Part shown: positions 26,050 to 35,284 of the stretch, piece after piece
Position numbering within the stretch: the first letter of the stretch is position 1
How the letters are laid out: every line of letters begins with the position of its first letter
Source of the DNA: Flavobacterium zhairuonense
Lineage (GTDB): Bacteria; Bacteroidota; Bacteroidia; Flavobacteriales; Flavobacteriaceae
Length of the DNA: 64,000 nt
Direction: 5' to 3'
NCBI RefSeq assembly: GCF_004352915.1
Contig: NZ_SJSY01000071.1
Span: 62,001-126,000 of the forward strand
The notes under the pieces: model-generated
Database searches by the model: none
What the model saw: the letters and a program-made list of their open reading frames with translations, nothing else
Told to the model about the DNA's origin: nothing
Made by a program: the position numbers and the translations under genes

Positions 26050-26853
26050 TTATTGATCTTCGGGTGTCAATTCTTCGTGAGTGTGAAATAACTTTTTGTT
26101 TAAATTTTTGAAAAGATTATTGAAAGTTACTGTCACCGATGCTGCATTTACAGTTTGATTGCCATCGCTCCTTGGAAGAAATTCATTGGCATATGTTAGT
26201 TCAAATTGAATATCATCTGCAAATAAATATCCCGCCCCAATATTAAATCTATTTCGATCAAAAAAACTTTCACCAGTAACTTTTGCCCCTGATTTGAAGT
26301 ATAGTTCGTCTGAAGCAATTGCGTAAACAACACCTTGTCTTAAAACTTTGCTATTAATTGGCTGTAAGTATTTAATTTGTTGACGATAGCGAATTACATT
26401 GTCATAATCATCGTTCTGATTTTTCATATGCCGAAGTTCAAGCCTCATGCGGGTGCTTAAAGTATAGCCGGTTTTATGAAAGTAATAAATTCCTTGTACA
26501 GCAAATCTCCATTCCGGAGATTTAAATTGACCAATTTCTGGAACATCTTTGTTATTGTAATAAGCAAGAAAGCTAGATAATTTCCATCTAGGAGTCAAAT
26601 AATAATGTCCCCAGCCACGAAGTACTCTCTGGATATTCTGTTCAAATAAATTAGGTGAAGATTCTGTACTGCTGTATGTGCTTCCAATATTTAATTCGGC
26701 AGACCACTTTTCACTGATCGTTCGGTTAAATTGGATTTCGTTCCAGAATTGATTATAAGTAGTAGTTTGTGAATGAATAATACTTGTAATTGAGAAAATT
26801 ACAAGTATTAAACAATTTCTTTTAAGGATGTTATGAGTATTTTTTGATGACAT
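26050..26853 (-). CDS. DUF2490 family outer-membrane beta-barrel protein
   Basis: A 267-residue protein with an N-terminal signal (RNCLILVIFSITSIIHSQ). The pattern is that of the DUF2490 barrel family: FWNEIQFNRTISEKWSAELNIG near the N-terminus, then repeated strand-turn motifs such as YYLTPRWKLSSFLAYYNNKD, PEWRFAVQGIYYFHKTGYTL and RLELRHM, and FNIGAGYLFADDIQFELTYANEF. Function is unknown for the family. It lies 40 bases downstream of rlmB on the same strand and could be read through from it. Confidence 0.82.
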   Translation of the reverse strand: MSSKNTHNILKRNCLILVIFSITSIIHSQTTTYNQFWNEIQFNRTISEKWSAELNIGSTYSSTESSPNLFEQNIQRVLRGWGHYYLTPRWKLSSFLAYYNNKDVPEIGQFKSPEWRFAVQGIYYFHKTGYTLSTRMRLELRHMKNQNDDYDNVIRYRQQIKYLQPINSKVLRQGVVYAIASDELYFKSGAKVTGESFFDRNRFNIGAGYLFADDIQFELTYANEFLPRSDGNQTVNAASVTVTFNNLFKNLNKKLFHTHEELTPEDQ

Positions 26854-26893
26854 TCATTCTGTTGTTTATGAGTCAACCTAATTCTCAATAGTT

Positions 26894-27628
26894 TTAGCTT
26901 CTTTGGCGAACCGTTTCGTATAAAAATGCACCGCAGGCTACAGAAACATTCAATGATCCAATAGAACCAAACATTGGCAGTTTTGCTTTTTCATCTACAA
27001 TTTTTAATACCGACGGATTTATTCCTCGATCTTCAGAACCCATAATAATTGCGACAGGTTCATTTAAGGTTATATCGTAAATATTTTGATCTGTTTTTTC
27101 GGTAGCGGCAACCGTTTTGATTCCTGATCCTTGCAAATAAAATATAGCATCTTTGATGTGCTCGACTTTACAGATTGGCACGTTAAAAACAGCTCCAGCA
27201 GATGTTTTCACTGTATCTCCATTTACAGGAGCAGATCCAGCTTTTTGGATAATAATGCCATTTACGCCCGTACATTCAGCAGTTCTGATGATAGCTCCAA
27301 AGTTTCTTGCATCAGAAATTTGGTCCAAAATTAAAAATAAAGGTTTTGCGCCAGACTCAATTGTTGATTCAACTAATTGTTCTAATTCCATAAAACCAAT
27401 TGGTGAAATTGTTGCCACGGCACCTTGATGGTTATTTGGCGTCAAGCGATTTAGTTTTTCAACAGGAACGTAAGAGAAATTAATGTTGGCACGTTTCATT
27501 ACCTTCATTAAGTCTTTCATTAATTCGCCAGAAATATCTTTTTGTATAAATACTTTGTCGACTTCTTTTCCGGCCTGAATTGCTTCTATAATGGCTCTAA
27601 TTCCAAATATTTGATGTTCTTTTTCCAT
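26894..27628 (-). CDS. rlmB: 23S rRNA guanosine-2'-O-methyltransferase (RlmB type)
   Basis: A SpoU/TrmH-class methyltransferase; E. coli RlmB methylates G2251 of 23S rRNA. The 244-residue protein begins MEKEHQIFGIRAIIEAIQAG (substrate-binding N-terminal domain). It has SpoU motif 1 LDQISDARNFGAIIRTAECTG (about 102-122), motif 2 IIMGSEDRGINPSVL and motif 3 IPM-like LPMFGSIGSLNVSVACGAFLYE. The deep knot fold is expected. RlmB versus another SpoU target is by overall similarity. A -7 box lies four bases before the ATG. Confidence 0.9.
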   Translation of the reverse strand: MEKEHQIFGIRAIIEAIQAGKEVDKVFIQKDISGELMKDLMKVMKRANINFSYVPVEKLNRLTPNNHQGAVATISPIGFMELEQLVESTIESGAKPLFLILDQISDARNFGAIIRTAECTGVNGIIIQKAGSAPVNGDTVKTSAGAVFNVPICKVEHIKDAIFYLQGSGIKTVAATEKTDQNIYDITLNEPVAIIMGSEDRGINPSVLKIVDEKAKLPMFGSIGSLNVSVACGAFLYETVRQRS

Positions 27629-27632
27629 GATG

Positions 27633-27640
27633 CAAATATA
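27633..27640 (-). promoter_or_regulatory. -7 box four bases before rlmB
   Basis: TATATTTG on the minus strand ends four bases before the rlmB ATG (27628), implying transcription from the start codon itself. No -33 TTG at the usual distance. Confidence 0.45.
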
Positions 27641-27656
27641 GGTATATTGTTTATAT

Positions 27657-27687
27657 AAAAAAAAACCACTCTGAATGAACAGAGTGG
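27657..27687 (-). terminator. Terminator after the SusC/SusD genes
   Basis: On the minus strand CCACTCTG, a six-base loop and CAGAGTGG (27666-27687) form an eight-base stem followed by a nine-base T-run (the A-run at 27657-27665 on the plus strand). Confidence 0.9.
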
Positions 27688-27715
27688 CTTTAGTATTATG
27701 TTTTTTGGTCTAAAA

Positions 27716-29167
27716 TTAGAATTTATCCCAGAAAAGTTTTGTAGTTAACAAATCTCCACCGATAGCTGTAGAAGCAGCTTTCCAGTTTGTGTTATTTGTT
27801 TGTTGCTCAAGAACTGGGTAAGTCATTCTTACTGGAACTTTTCCGCCAGCATTGTTAATTGCTGTAGGAGGAGCTAGTAATACAGGGAAATCTAATCTTC
27901 TCCAGAAATTCCATCCAGCTAAAGCTTGATTGTACATCGCTACCCAAGCTTGCTCTCCAATTGATTTTTTCCAGTTAACTGGATCGTATGGTTTTGTCGC
28001 AAGGTAAGCAGTAGCTTCAGCTGCTGTACCACCCCATTCTAAGATTGAAGCAGTAACCGCTGCATTGTAAGCTGCTGGTGCTGCAGCTGTATTCCAACGT
28101 GCATTTGCCTCAGCAACATAAAAAGCAACCTCTGTAGCTGTGATGATGTTTCCTGGAGTGTCAGGTGTGTATGCATAATCTCCAGCGTGAGAGTACTCTC
28201 CAAATTCACCACCTTCACCAATTGGTAAACCAATATATTGGCCACCTACAGTTGTGAAGTAACCTGGTCTTCTTGGGTCATTAGAAGCATTCATGTAATC
28301 TACTAAAGTTTTTCCTCCAACGAAATCTTCTCTACCACTAGCCTCTAAGTTTTCGTATAAAGGGTTGTAGTTTGGTGAAGCAGGTAAGTATGGGAAATGT
28401 GCATTACTAGCAGGAGATGTCATTACTCCACCAGCAATAGCTGCAAGCGCAGTAGTCTGTGCTAAAGTTGGGTTTGAATCAGCGATTCCAATTGCAAGTT
28501 TTAATTTTAAAGAGTTTGCAAATGTTTTCCAAGAAGCTGGATCTCCTCCGTAAATTTTGTCACCATCAGCAAATGTTGGGAAGCTATTTGCTGTTCCACT
28601 GCTTAAAGCAGTGATGTCAGCATTGATTCTTGTAATTAAATCAGCATAAATAGTTGCTCCATCATCGTAAGCAGGTAATGGGTATTGAGCAAGGTTTGCA
28701 GCTTGAGTGTAAGGAATATTACCAAACGTATCTACTAAAAGCTGAAAAGTATAAACTTGCAAGATATCAATAATAGCTAATTGAGTCTTTTTGTTTGCTG
28801 GCCAAGCTGCTAGTTCATCTGCAGTTGGTTCATAAGCACTAATGATCGTTTTAGCTTTACCAAGATTGTTCAATACGTTTACGTAGTTGTCTGAGTAAAT
28901 TTGGTTAGAAACGTTACGGTTCGTAAAGTCGTAGTTACTTTCGTTTACGTAAGTTGTTTCCTGCCAGTATTGCATTGTCAATCTAAAGTTGTTCTCATTT
29001 ACGCTTGGAGTATTAGTGTAATCGCTTAATTCTTTTTGCGCGTAAGTGATTAGCGATCCTGGTACAGTGCTATAAGCACTATTTGGATCGGTATTTGCAT
29101 CTTCATTAACACAAGCTGTCATCGACAGACCTACTGCTAATATTGCTATGATTTTTTTCATTTTCAT
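27716..29167 (-). CDS. SusD-like outer-membrane nutrient-binding lipoprotein
   Basis: A 483-residue surface lipoprotein that caps a SusC transporter and captures the ligand. The N-terminus MKMKKIIAILAVGLSMTAC is a lipoprotein signal with Cys19. The following VNEDANTDPNSAYSTVPGSL matches the second SusD subfamily (SusD-like 2), as do YWQETTYVNESNYDFTNRN, LLVDTFGNIPYTQA, PRRPGYFTT and EAWVAMYNQ-like EQAWVAMYNQALAGWNFWRRLDFP. The ligand is not known. Start could be 29167 or the ATG two codons in. It begins five bases after the SusC stop, the classic tight SusC-SusD arrangement. No glycoside hydrolase or regulator gene is linked. Confidence 0.93.
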   Translation of the reverse strand: MKMKKIIAILAVGLSMTACVNEDANTDPNSAYSTVPGSLITYAQKELSDYTNTPSVNENNFRLTMQYWQETTYVNESNYDFTNRNVSNQIYSDNYVNVLNNLGKAKTIISAYEPTADELAAWPANKKTQLAIIDILQVYTFQLLVDTFGNIPYTQAANLAQYPLPAYDDGATIYADLITRINADITALSSGTANSFPTFADGDKIYGGDPASWKTFANSLKLKLAIGIADSNPTLAQTTALAAIAGGVMTSPASNAHFPYLPASPNYNPLYENLEASGREDFVGGKTLVDYMNASNDPRRPGYFTTVGGQYIGLPIGEGGEFGEYSHAGDYAYTPDTPGNIITATEVAFYVAEANARWNTAAAPAAYNAAVTASILEWGGTAAEATAYLATKPYDPVNWKKSIGEQAWVAMYNQALAGWNFWRRLDFPVLLAPPTAINNAGGKVPVRMTYPVLEQQTNNTNWKAASTAIGGDLLTTKLFWDKF

Positions 29168-29172
29168 TTTTT

Positions 29173-32100
29173 TTAAAAATTAACTTTGACATTAAAAGAA
29201 ATATTTCTTGTTGTCGGCATAGGTCCTGATTGGTAACCTTGAGTGTTTCCTGAAGACAATCCAGCTTCTGGATCAGAATAAGGTAAGCTTTTGTCAATGA
29301 TCCAAAGGTTGTTTCCTATTACGCTAAATGAAGCTCCTTTAATTGCACTTCCTAAAATGCTTGAAGGAAGATTATAAGTCAATACAACCTCTCTTAATTT
29401 TACAAATCCAGCGTCATAAACAAATGCAGCAGCAGGTGGGTCTGTACCTAAAACTTGGCTAGATTGAGATCTGTCTAATCTTGTAGTATTTGTAACATAT
29501 TGTGGTTGTCCGTTTGTTGGAGTGTAAGCAGGGTTTGCCATCACACCTTGTAAAATTTCACCACCACCGTTAGCTAATGTATTTCTTACTGGGTTTCCTA
29601 AGTCGTTGTTTCCAACAGAGTTAGCATAGATACCAGTTCCATATCCATAGTATTGGTCAAGTGAGAAAACACTTCCACCTTTTTTCATGTCAATTAAGAA
29701 ACTGAAAGAAAGGTTTTTGTAGTTGAATTTGTTGTTGATACCACCAATCCAATCAGCTTGGTAAGTTCCCAATTTGTTGTCAGTAGTTGTAGAAACTTCG
29801 TATGCACCGTTAGCACCGATAATTCTGTTACCAGCATCATCTAATACGTAAGTTGTTCCCCAAATTTGACCATAATCTTGGTTTAATGGAGCATTGATAC
29901 TGATACCTCCTTGTAGAGAGTTGATGTTGATGTTCTCAATACCTGGAGCCAATTCTGTAACTTTAGTGTTAGGGTTAGACCAGTTAACGCTAATGTCCCA
30001 AGAGAAGTTGTCAGTTTTAACAGGAGTTCCTGTAAGAGTAACCTCAAAACCTTTTGTAGTTAATGTACCAGCATTAACAGTGTTGAAGTTTGATCCAGTA
30101 GAAGTTGATACTGGTAATGGTAAGATTTGATCGAAAGCTTTGTTTTGGAACCAAGCAACATCAAATCCAAGTCTGTTTTGTGCAAACTGCATGTTCAAAC
30201 CTATCTCCACGTTGTCTAATCGTTGTGGTTTTAAGTTTGGATTTTTAGCAGTAGTGTTGAAAGAATATACTGGAGTTCCGAATGGAGTTCTAGCAGTATA
30301 GTTGTCTAATAATTGGTTTGGATCTGTATCAGAACCTACTTGAGCATAAGCAGCTCTGAATTTACCAAAGTTGATGAACTCAACATCTTTTAACCAGTTT
30401 GAGAAAACAACAGATCCAGATATTGCAGAATACCAGTATGCATTGTTGTCAGCTGGAAGAGCAGAAGACTCATCTCTTCTAACAGAACCCTCTAAGTAGT
30501 AAGTTCCTTTGTATCCTAACGTAGCTTGTGCAAATAAACCTAATACTTCTTTTCTAGTATCTACGATTCTAGGAAGAGCAGGTGCAGAAACTGAGTTAGA
30601 GATTGTGTATAATCCAGGGATGTATAAACCTCCTGAAGTCATTTGTTGGTTAATGAATCTGCTTTGTACGTTGTAGTTTGTACCAAGTAAAAAGTTAAGA
30701 TTCAAATCCTCAGTTAAGTCTTTTTTGTAAGTAGCTAAGAAATCATAGTTTTGCTCACTGAAGTTATACAAATCTAATGCATATCCAGATGGTTGAGCAG
30801 GAAGGTTTTGAAGGTTTGAGTTAGAGCCTAGAGTTGCTGGAGTTGAACCTGGAGCAATTCTGTCTTCTGTTTTTAAGTTGAAACCGTCAGTACCAATTCT
30901 ACCTGTAAAGCTTAAGTTTTTATTTACGTCGTAAGTAATACTAGCGTTAGCAGCAACTCTTTGTCTGCTATCGTTGTTGTAGTTCTCGTATCTTTGGAAG
31001 TAAGGGTTATCCCAGTATGCTGGAGTAATGTCTGCAGCACTTTTGATATTCCAAGTATAGTTTTGACGGCTTTGGAAATAAAGATCTCTTTGCTCGTTAA
31101 GGTCAACGTTTGTAGCCCACCATTGTCTGAAACCAGCTAATTGGTTTCCTCCGTATCCAGTTGAGTTTCTGTTTCTTGTGTTTTGTGAAACATAAGTCGC
31201 GTTGAAAGTAGAGCTTAATTTGTCATTGAATTTGTAGCTACCAGCAAAGTTAAAGTTGTTTTTGCTTAATAATGAGTTTGGCAAAATGTCTCTGCTGTCT
31301 GTGTTTGCGTAAGTTAATCTGTAAGTAGCTTTTTCAGTACCTCCATTTAACGAGATGTTGTTGATTGTAGATGTTCCTGTATCAAAAAATTCGATTGGAC
31401 CATTTTCTGCCACTTTCCATGGAGTTTGTTTTCCATAATTAGGAGAACCTGGAGTAAAAGCATCATATTGCCATACTAAAGAACCATCATATTTTGGTCC
31501 GTAAGAAGCATCATCTCCAGATCTAGATCTTGGTTGTCCGTTGTAAGTAGAGAATCTTTGCCCAAAATAACCTTCTCCGTACTCTTGTTGGTATTTAGGG
31601 AAAGTTGTTTTGTCTACTGTAGACATTGTGTAAGAAGAAGAAAATTCAACTGATAAATCAGTTCTAGATTTTCCTTTTTTAGTTGTAATGATGATCGCAC
31701 CATTTTGAGCTCTAGATCCATAAAGAGCTGTTGCAGCAGCACCTTTTAATACGTTGATCTCAGCAATGTTGTTAGGGTTGATATCAGATGCCGCGTTACC
31801 GTAATCGTAACCACCTCTACCACTTTTTTGGTCATTACTGTTTACGTTGTTGTTCAAAATTGGCACACCATCAACTACGAATAAAGCCTGGTTGTCACCC
31901 AAAAGAGATTTGTAACCTCTAAGAACCACGTTAGTAGATCCTCCAAAGTTAGTACCTTGAGTTACACTAAGACCAGCAACTTTTCCTGATAAGTTATTTG
32001 TGAAGTTTCCTGTAGGAACAGTTCCAACTTGTTCAGCAGATACTGTTTGTGCAGAATAACCAAGAGATTTTTTCTCTCTTTTAATACCTAATGCAGTTGT

Positions 32101-32418
32101 AACAACAACTCCTTCAAGTTCTTGTGCGGCTGCAGCTAATTTTACGTTTAAAGAAGTAGAGCTTGCAGCTACTTCTTGGGTTTTCATCCCGATGTAGCTA
32201 AATACCAAAATTTGGCTTGATGATGCTTTGATGGTAAATTTACCGTCAAAATCAGTTTGCGTTCCTGATTTTGTTCCTTTTACTAATACACTAACACCTG
32301 GTAAAGGCATTCCTGCATTGTCAGAAACAGTACCCGAAACGGCTCTTTCTTGCGCAAAAGTAAGTTGCGCCACTAGTACTAAGAAAAGTACTAAGAATCC
32401 ATTGAACTTTAGTTTCAT
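29173..32418 (-). CDS. SusC/RagA family TonB-linked outer-membrane transporter
   Basis: A 1081-residue TonB-dependent importer working with the SusD-like lipoprotein. Signal peptide MKLKFNGFLVLFLVLVAQLTFAQ; carboxypeptidase-regulatory-like domain (24-110) with VSGTVSDNAGMPLPGVSV and FDGKFTI; TonB box region GVVVTTALG; plug (about 115-245) with NLSGKVAGLSVTQGTNFGG, LFVVDGVPI and ALYGSRAQNGAIIITTKKGK; then a 22-strand barrel ending MPTTRNISFNVKVNF. All hallmarks of SusC are present and the length is normal. The lack of nearby hydrolase genes leaves the substrate open; peptides, glycans or other nutrients are possible. Confidence 0.96.
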   Translation of the reverse strand: MKLKFNGFLVLFLVLVAQLTFAQERAVSGTVSDNAGMPLPGVSVLVKGTKSGTQTDFDGKFTIKASSSQILVFSYIGMKTQEVAASSTSLNVKLAAAAQELEGVVVTTALGIKREKKSLGYSAQTVSAEQVGTVPTGNFTNNLSGKVAGLSVTQGTNFGGSTNVVLRGYKSLLGDNQALFVVDGVPILNNNVNSNDQKSGRGGYDYGNAASDINPNNIAEINVLKGAAATALYGSRAQNGAIIITTKKGKSRTDLSVEFSSSYTMSTVDKTTFPKYQQEYGEGYFGQRFSTYNGQPRSRSGDDASYGPKYDGSLVWQYDAFTPGSPNYGKQTPWKVAENGPIEFFDTGTSTINNISLNGGTEKATYRLTYANTDSRDILPNSLLSKNNFNFAGSYKFNDKLSSTFNATYVSQNTRNRNSTGYGGNQLAGFRQWWATNVDLNEQRDLYFQSRQNYTWNIKSAADITPAYWDNPYFQRYENYNNDSRQRVAANASITYDVNKNLSFTGRIGTDGFNLKTEDRIAPGSTPATLGSNSNLQNLPAQPSGYALDLYNFSEQNYDFLATYKKDLTEDLNLNFLLGTNYNVQSRFINQQMTSGGLYIPGLYTISNSVSAPALPRIVDTRKEVLGLFAQATLGYKGTYYLEGSVRRDESSALPADNNAYWYSAISGSVVFSNWLKDVEFINFGKFRAAYAQVGSDTDPNQLLDNYTARTPFGTPVYSFNTTAKNPNLKPQRLDNVEIGLNMQFAQNRLGFDVAWFQNKAFDQILPLPVSTSTGSNFNTVNAGTLTTKGFEVTLTGTPVKTDNFSWDISVNWSNPNTKVTELAPGIENININSLQGGISINAPLNQDYGQIWGTTYVLDDAGNRIIGANGAYEVSTTTDNKLGTYQADWIGGINNKFNYKNLSFSFLIDMKKGGSVFSLDQYYGYGTGIYANSVGNNDLGNPVRNTLANGGGEILQGVMANPAYTPTNGQPQYVTNTTRLDRSQSSQVLGTDPPAAAFVYDAGFVKLREVVLTYNLPSSILGSAIKGASFSVIGNNLWIIDKSLPYSDPEAGLSSGNTQGYQSGPMPTTRNISFNVKVNF

Positions 32419-32503
32419 TTTTAAATATTTTGAATTAGTATCGCAAAACTCTTAATAATTTGTTAACTATCCTAATATTACTTTAAACTTTTTTCCGTTC
32501 TCA

Positions 32504-34222
32504 CTAAAATTTAACATTATAACATATGTTTACGATAGTGTTATATAATTGTATTTCTTGAATGTCTTGACTTCCGTTTGTAAGATTAATCCTCAGCAGT
32601 CCATTGGGCGTCTGCAGGACAGAACCAATACCAACACCAATTAACTTTTTTGTTTTGTTTGGGTCGATGGTAGATGTTAAGTCTTGATAGATGCCGTAAT
32701 CAGTGATAGTGTGGATATATATGTTTTTTGAAAATTTATATCGATACTCCGTTAGGATTAAAAAATTGAAGTTACATTGTAGGCTGTTTTCTAAAAAACC
32801 TCGGATAGAATTCATGCCTCCAAAACGGTATAATTCATTCGAAATGTAATTTTTGCTTGAGAGATAAAAATTTTGTGAATTTATGTTAATGAAATTCTTG
32901 TCGTTTATTTCAAAATTATATGATGCATTAAGATTTGTATAAAATTGTGTACTTGTCCCGGCTGTTTCAGGATCATTGTTTGTGCTTCTTTTCCCGTAAC
33001 CAATAATCCAGTTAACTAAAGCTTTTCTCGGTACAAGATTGTTTTTGTGGTCTGTTTTCTTGTAATCAAAACTTGAAGTGAAATAAGAATTTTTAAAGTC
33101 ACTAATAAATGAATTGTTTGCATTTTGAATATCGCTCGACTCAGTTGATTGATATCCAGCATAAATTCGGGAATTGTAATTTATGAAGTAGCCAAGATCA
33201 ATCGCGGTCTTTGTGTTTTGAAATGTGCTGTCTTGTTTGAAAATGTTTAATTGAGCTTTTATTCCTAAAGATGACTGAAATATATATGGAATCTCAACTT
33301 TTGTATTGAAGGTTTTTTGTTGATTGCCGTCGCTTTTCCAGTATAGCGAAAATTGTTCTCCGGCATGAAGCGTGTTTAAAAGTGAAATGTCTACATATCC
33401 ATTTACATTCATTTTTTCATCTTTGTCATTTGCAAATCCTATGTATCCATCAAAAGTATTTGCCTTCCTTTTTTCTATATAAGTGTAAATTTTGGTTGAG
33501 TCAGTTGTGAATAGTATTTCTGGATATTTTGTTTGAGAAACAAATTCATAACTGTTGATGTCCTCGTAAAGTTGTTGCGTGGTTTCTTGGTTAAATGTTT
33601 TGCTCAGATATTTTTTGTTGAGTTGCTTTAAGTGTCCCTTGGGGAAAAAGTCTTTCCCTTTTGGATTTGCGTAATTAAGAATGATTGAATTTATGATGCG
33701 TTTTTTTTCAGATTTAAAATTTAAATCTGCATAAATTACAGAATTCTTTTTTTTGATGTTTTCGAGTTTGATCTTGCTTAGTGCAAAACCTTGTTTTTCG
33801 GCGTCAATTATTTTTTGGTTCAAATAATTTTCGAGTTCTATATATGGAAGGATTATGGTGTCGCTTTTTGTTTTTTCGGCGTAAAAAAAGGAATTATTTA
33901 TACCTATATATATATGTATAGATTTTGTTTGTTGTTTTAATTGAATTTCAGAGCTGTAAGTGCTGTCGTTTATTTGGATTGTGTTTTGAATGTTGTTTTC
34001 TAGATATCCGATTTTTGATAGTTTTTCTGAAATCAGTTTTATTTCGTCAAACATTGATTTTACATTAATGTGATTTGGTTTATAGGCTAATGAGTCAATT
34101 GTTTGAGTTTCAGCTTTGTTTTTTCCTCTTATTGTTAAATGAAAATTTTGGGCATGGGAGGAGAGGCTTATGAAGCAAAGAAGGAATATTTGTGGAATTA
34201 GTTTCAAAAGCTGGTTTTTCAT
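32504..34222 (-). CDS. Omp85-like outer-membrane barrel protein
   Basis: A 572-residue exported protein (signal MKNQLLKLIPQIFLLCFISLSSHAQ). The first 200 residues are soluble and may hold POTRA-like units (IKLISEKLSKIGYLENNIQNTI, KQGFALSKIKLENIKKK, INSYEFVSQTKYPEILFT). The C-terminal half is a barrel with the Omp85 hallmark GGMNSIRGFLENSL (about 470-485), followed by TEYRYKFSKNIYIHTITDYGIY and a Phe end (ICYNVKF). It resembles bacterial surface antigen D15/ShlB-type transporters more than a SusC protein. Its cargo is unknown. It lies 85 bases upstream of the SusC gene on the same strand and diverges from rpsL. Confidence 0.8.
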   Translation of the reverse strand: MKNQLLKLIPQIFLLCFISLSSHAQNFHLTIRGKNKAETQTIDSLAYKPNHINVKSMFDEIKLISEKLSKIGYLENNIQNTIQINDSTYSSEIQLKQQTKSIHIYIGINNSFFYAEKTKSDTIILPYIELENYLNQKIIDAEKQGFALSKIKLENIKKKNSVIYADLNFKSEKKRIINSIILNYANPKGKDFFPKGHLKQLNKKYLSKTFNQETTQQLYEDINSYEFVSQTKYPEILFTTDSTKIYTYIEKRKANTFDGYIGFANDKDEKMNVNGYVDISLLNTLHAGEQFSLYWKSDGNQQKTFNTKVEIPYIFQSSLGIKAQLNIFKQDSTFQNTKTAIDLGYFINYNSRIYAGYQSTESSDIQNANNSFISDFKNSYFTSSFDYKKTDHKNNLVPRKALVNWIIGYGKRSTNNDPETAGTSTQFYTNLNASYNFEINDKNFININSQNFYLSSKNYISNELYRFGGMNSIRGFLENSLQCNFNFLILTEYRYKFSKNIYIHTITDYGIYQDLTSTIDPNKTKKLIGVGIGSVLQTPNGLLRINLTNGSQDIQEIQLYNTIVNICYNVKF

Positions 34223-34306
34223 TTGTTAAAAGTATTGCAAATATCTATTCTTTGTTTGTAAAATCATAAGCTTAAATAATGTTATTGAAAATTAATGATT
34301 TAACGT

Positions 34307-34336
34307 TTGTATAGTGAAAAATATTTTATACATTTG
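34307..34336 (+). promoter_or_regulatory. Promoter of the rpsL operon
   Basis: TTG (34307-34309), 19 bases, TACATTTG (34329-34336): an exact Bacteroidota consensus promoter. The start is expected near 34341. The first leader bases can form a small CCCG/CGGG hairpin (34341-34355) at the very 5' end of the mRNA. Confidence 0.88.
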
Positions 34337-34389
34337 CAACCCCGTAAAAAGCGGGAATTTAATAAACATAATAATTTTTAGTATTAATT

Positions 34390-34773
34390 ATGCCAACAAT
34401 TCAACAATTAGTAAGAACAGGAAGAACTCAGATCACTAAGAAGAGTAAATCGGTTGCTTTAGATTCTTGTCCTCAAAGAAGAGGGGTTTGTACGCGTGTT
34501 TACACTACTACGCCAAAAAAACCAAACTCTGCAATGCGTAAAGTTGCGCGTGTACGTTTGACAAATGGTAATGAGGTGAATGCTTACATCCCAGGAGAAG
34601 GACACAATCTACAAGAGCACTCGATAGTATTAGTGCGAGGTGGAAGGGTAAAAGATTTACCAGGTGTTAGATATCACATCGTTCGTGGAGCGCTTGATAC
34701 GTCAGGTGTTGCAGGAAGAACGCAAAGAAGATCTAAGTACGGTGCTAAACGCCCAAAAGAAGCAAAAAAGTAA
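34390..34773 (+). CDS. rpsL: 30S ribosomal protein S12
   Basis: Decoding-centre protein of the small subunit. The 127 residues begin [20 protein letters not shown] and contain [18 protein letters not shown] and [16 protein letters not shown]. Lys43 and Lys88, the usual sites of streptomycin-resistance changes, are both unaltered, so the allele looks wild type. First gene of the str-type operon, 54 bases after the expected transcription start. Confidence 0.98.
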
Positions 34774-34797
34774 TTTAAAAACTTTTAAGAAAAAGAC

Positions 34798-35274
34798 ATG
34801 AGAAAAAGAGCGGCAAAGAAAAGACCACTTTTACCGGATCCAAGGTTTAACGACCAATTAGTAACACGTTTTGTGAACAACTTAATGTGGGATGGTAAGA
34901 AATCTACAGCTTTTAAAGTATTTTATGATGCTATAGATATCATTGAAACTAAAAAGCAAAATGATGAGAAGACTTCATTAGAGATCTGGAAAGATGCTTT
35001 AACAAACGTTATGCCTCACGTAGAAGTACGTAGCCGTAGAGTTGGTGGAGCTACATTCCAAATCCCAATGCAAATTCGTCCAGACAGAAAAATTTCTATG
35101 GCAATGAAGTGGTTAATACTTTATTCTAGAAGAAGAAATGAAAAATCTATGGCACAACGTTTAGCTTCAGAGTGTTTAGCTGCTGCTAAAGAAGAAGGTG
35201 CTGCGGTTAAGAAAAGAATGGATACTCACAAAATGGCAGAAGCTAACAAAGCATTCTCTCACTTTAGATTTTAA
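34798..35274 (+). CDS. rpsG: 30S ribosomal protein S7
   Basis: Head-domain protein that binds the 3' major domain of 16S rRNA. It has 158 residues, beginning [17 protein letters not shown], with the conserved [17 protein letters not shown] and [19 protein letters not shown]. It lies 24 bases after rpsL and 10 bases before fusA, as in most bacteria. Confidence 0.98.
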   Translation: MRKRAAKKRPLLPDPRFNDQLVTRFVNNLMWDGKKSTAFKVFYDAIDIIETKKQNDEKTSLEIWKDALTNVMPHVEVRSRRVGGATFQIPMQIRPDRKISMAMKWLILYSRRRNEKSMAQRLASECLAAAKEEGAAVKKRMDTHKMAEANKAFSHFRF

Positions 35275-35284
35275 TTCGTAAGAA

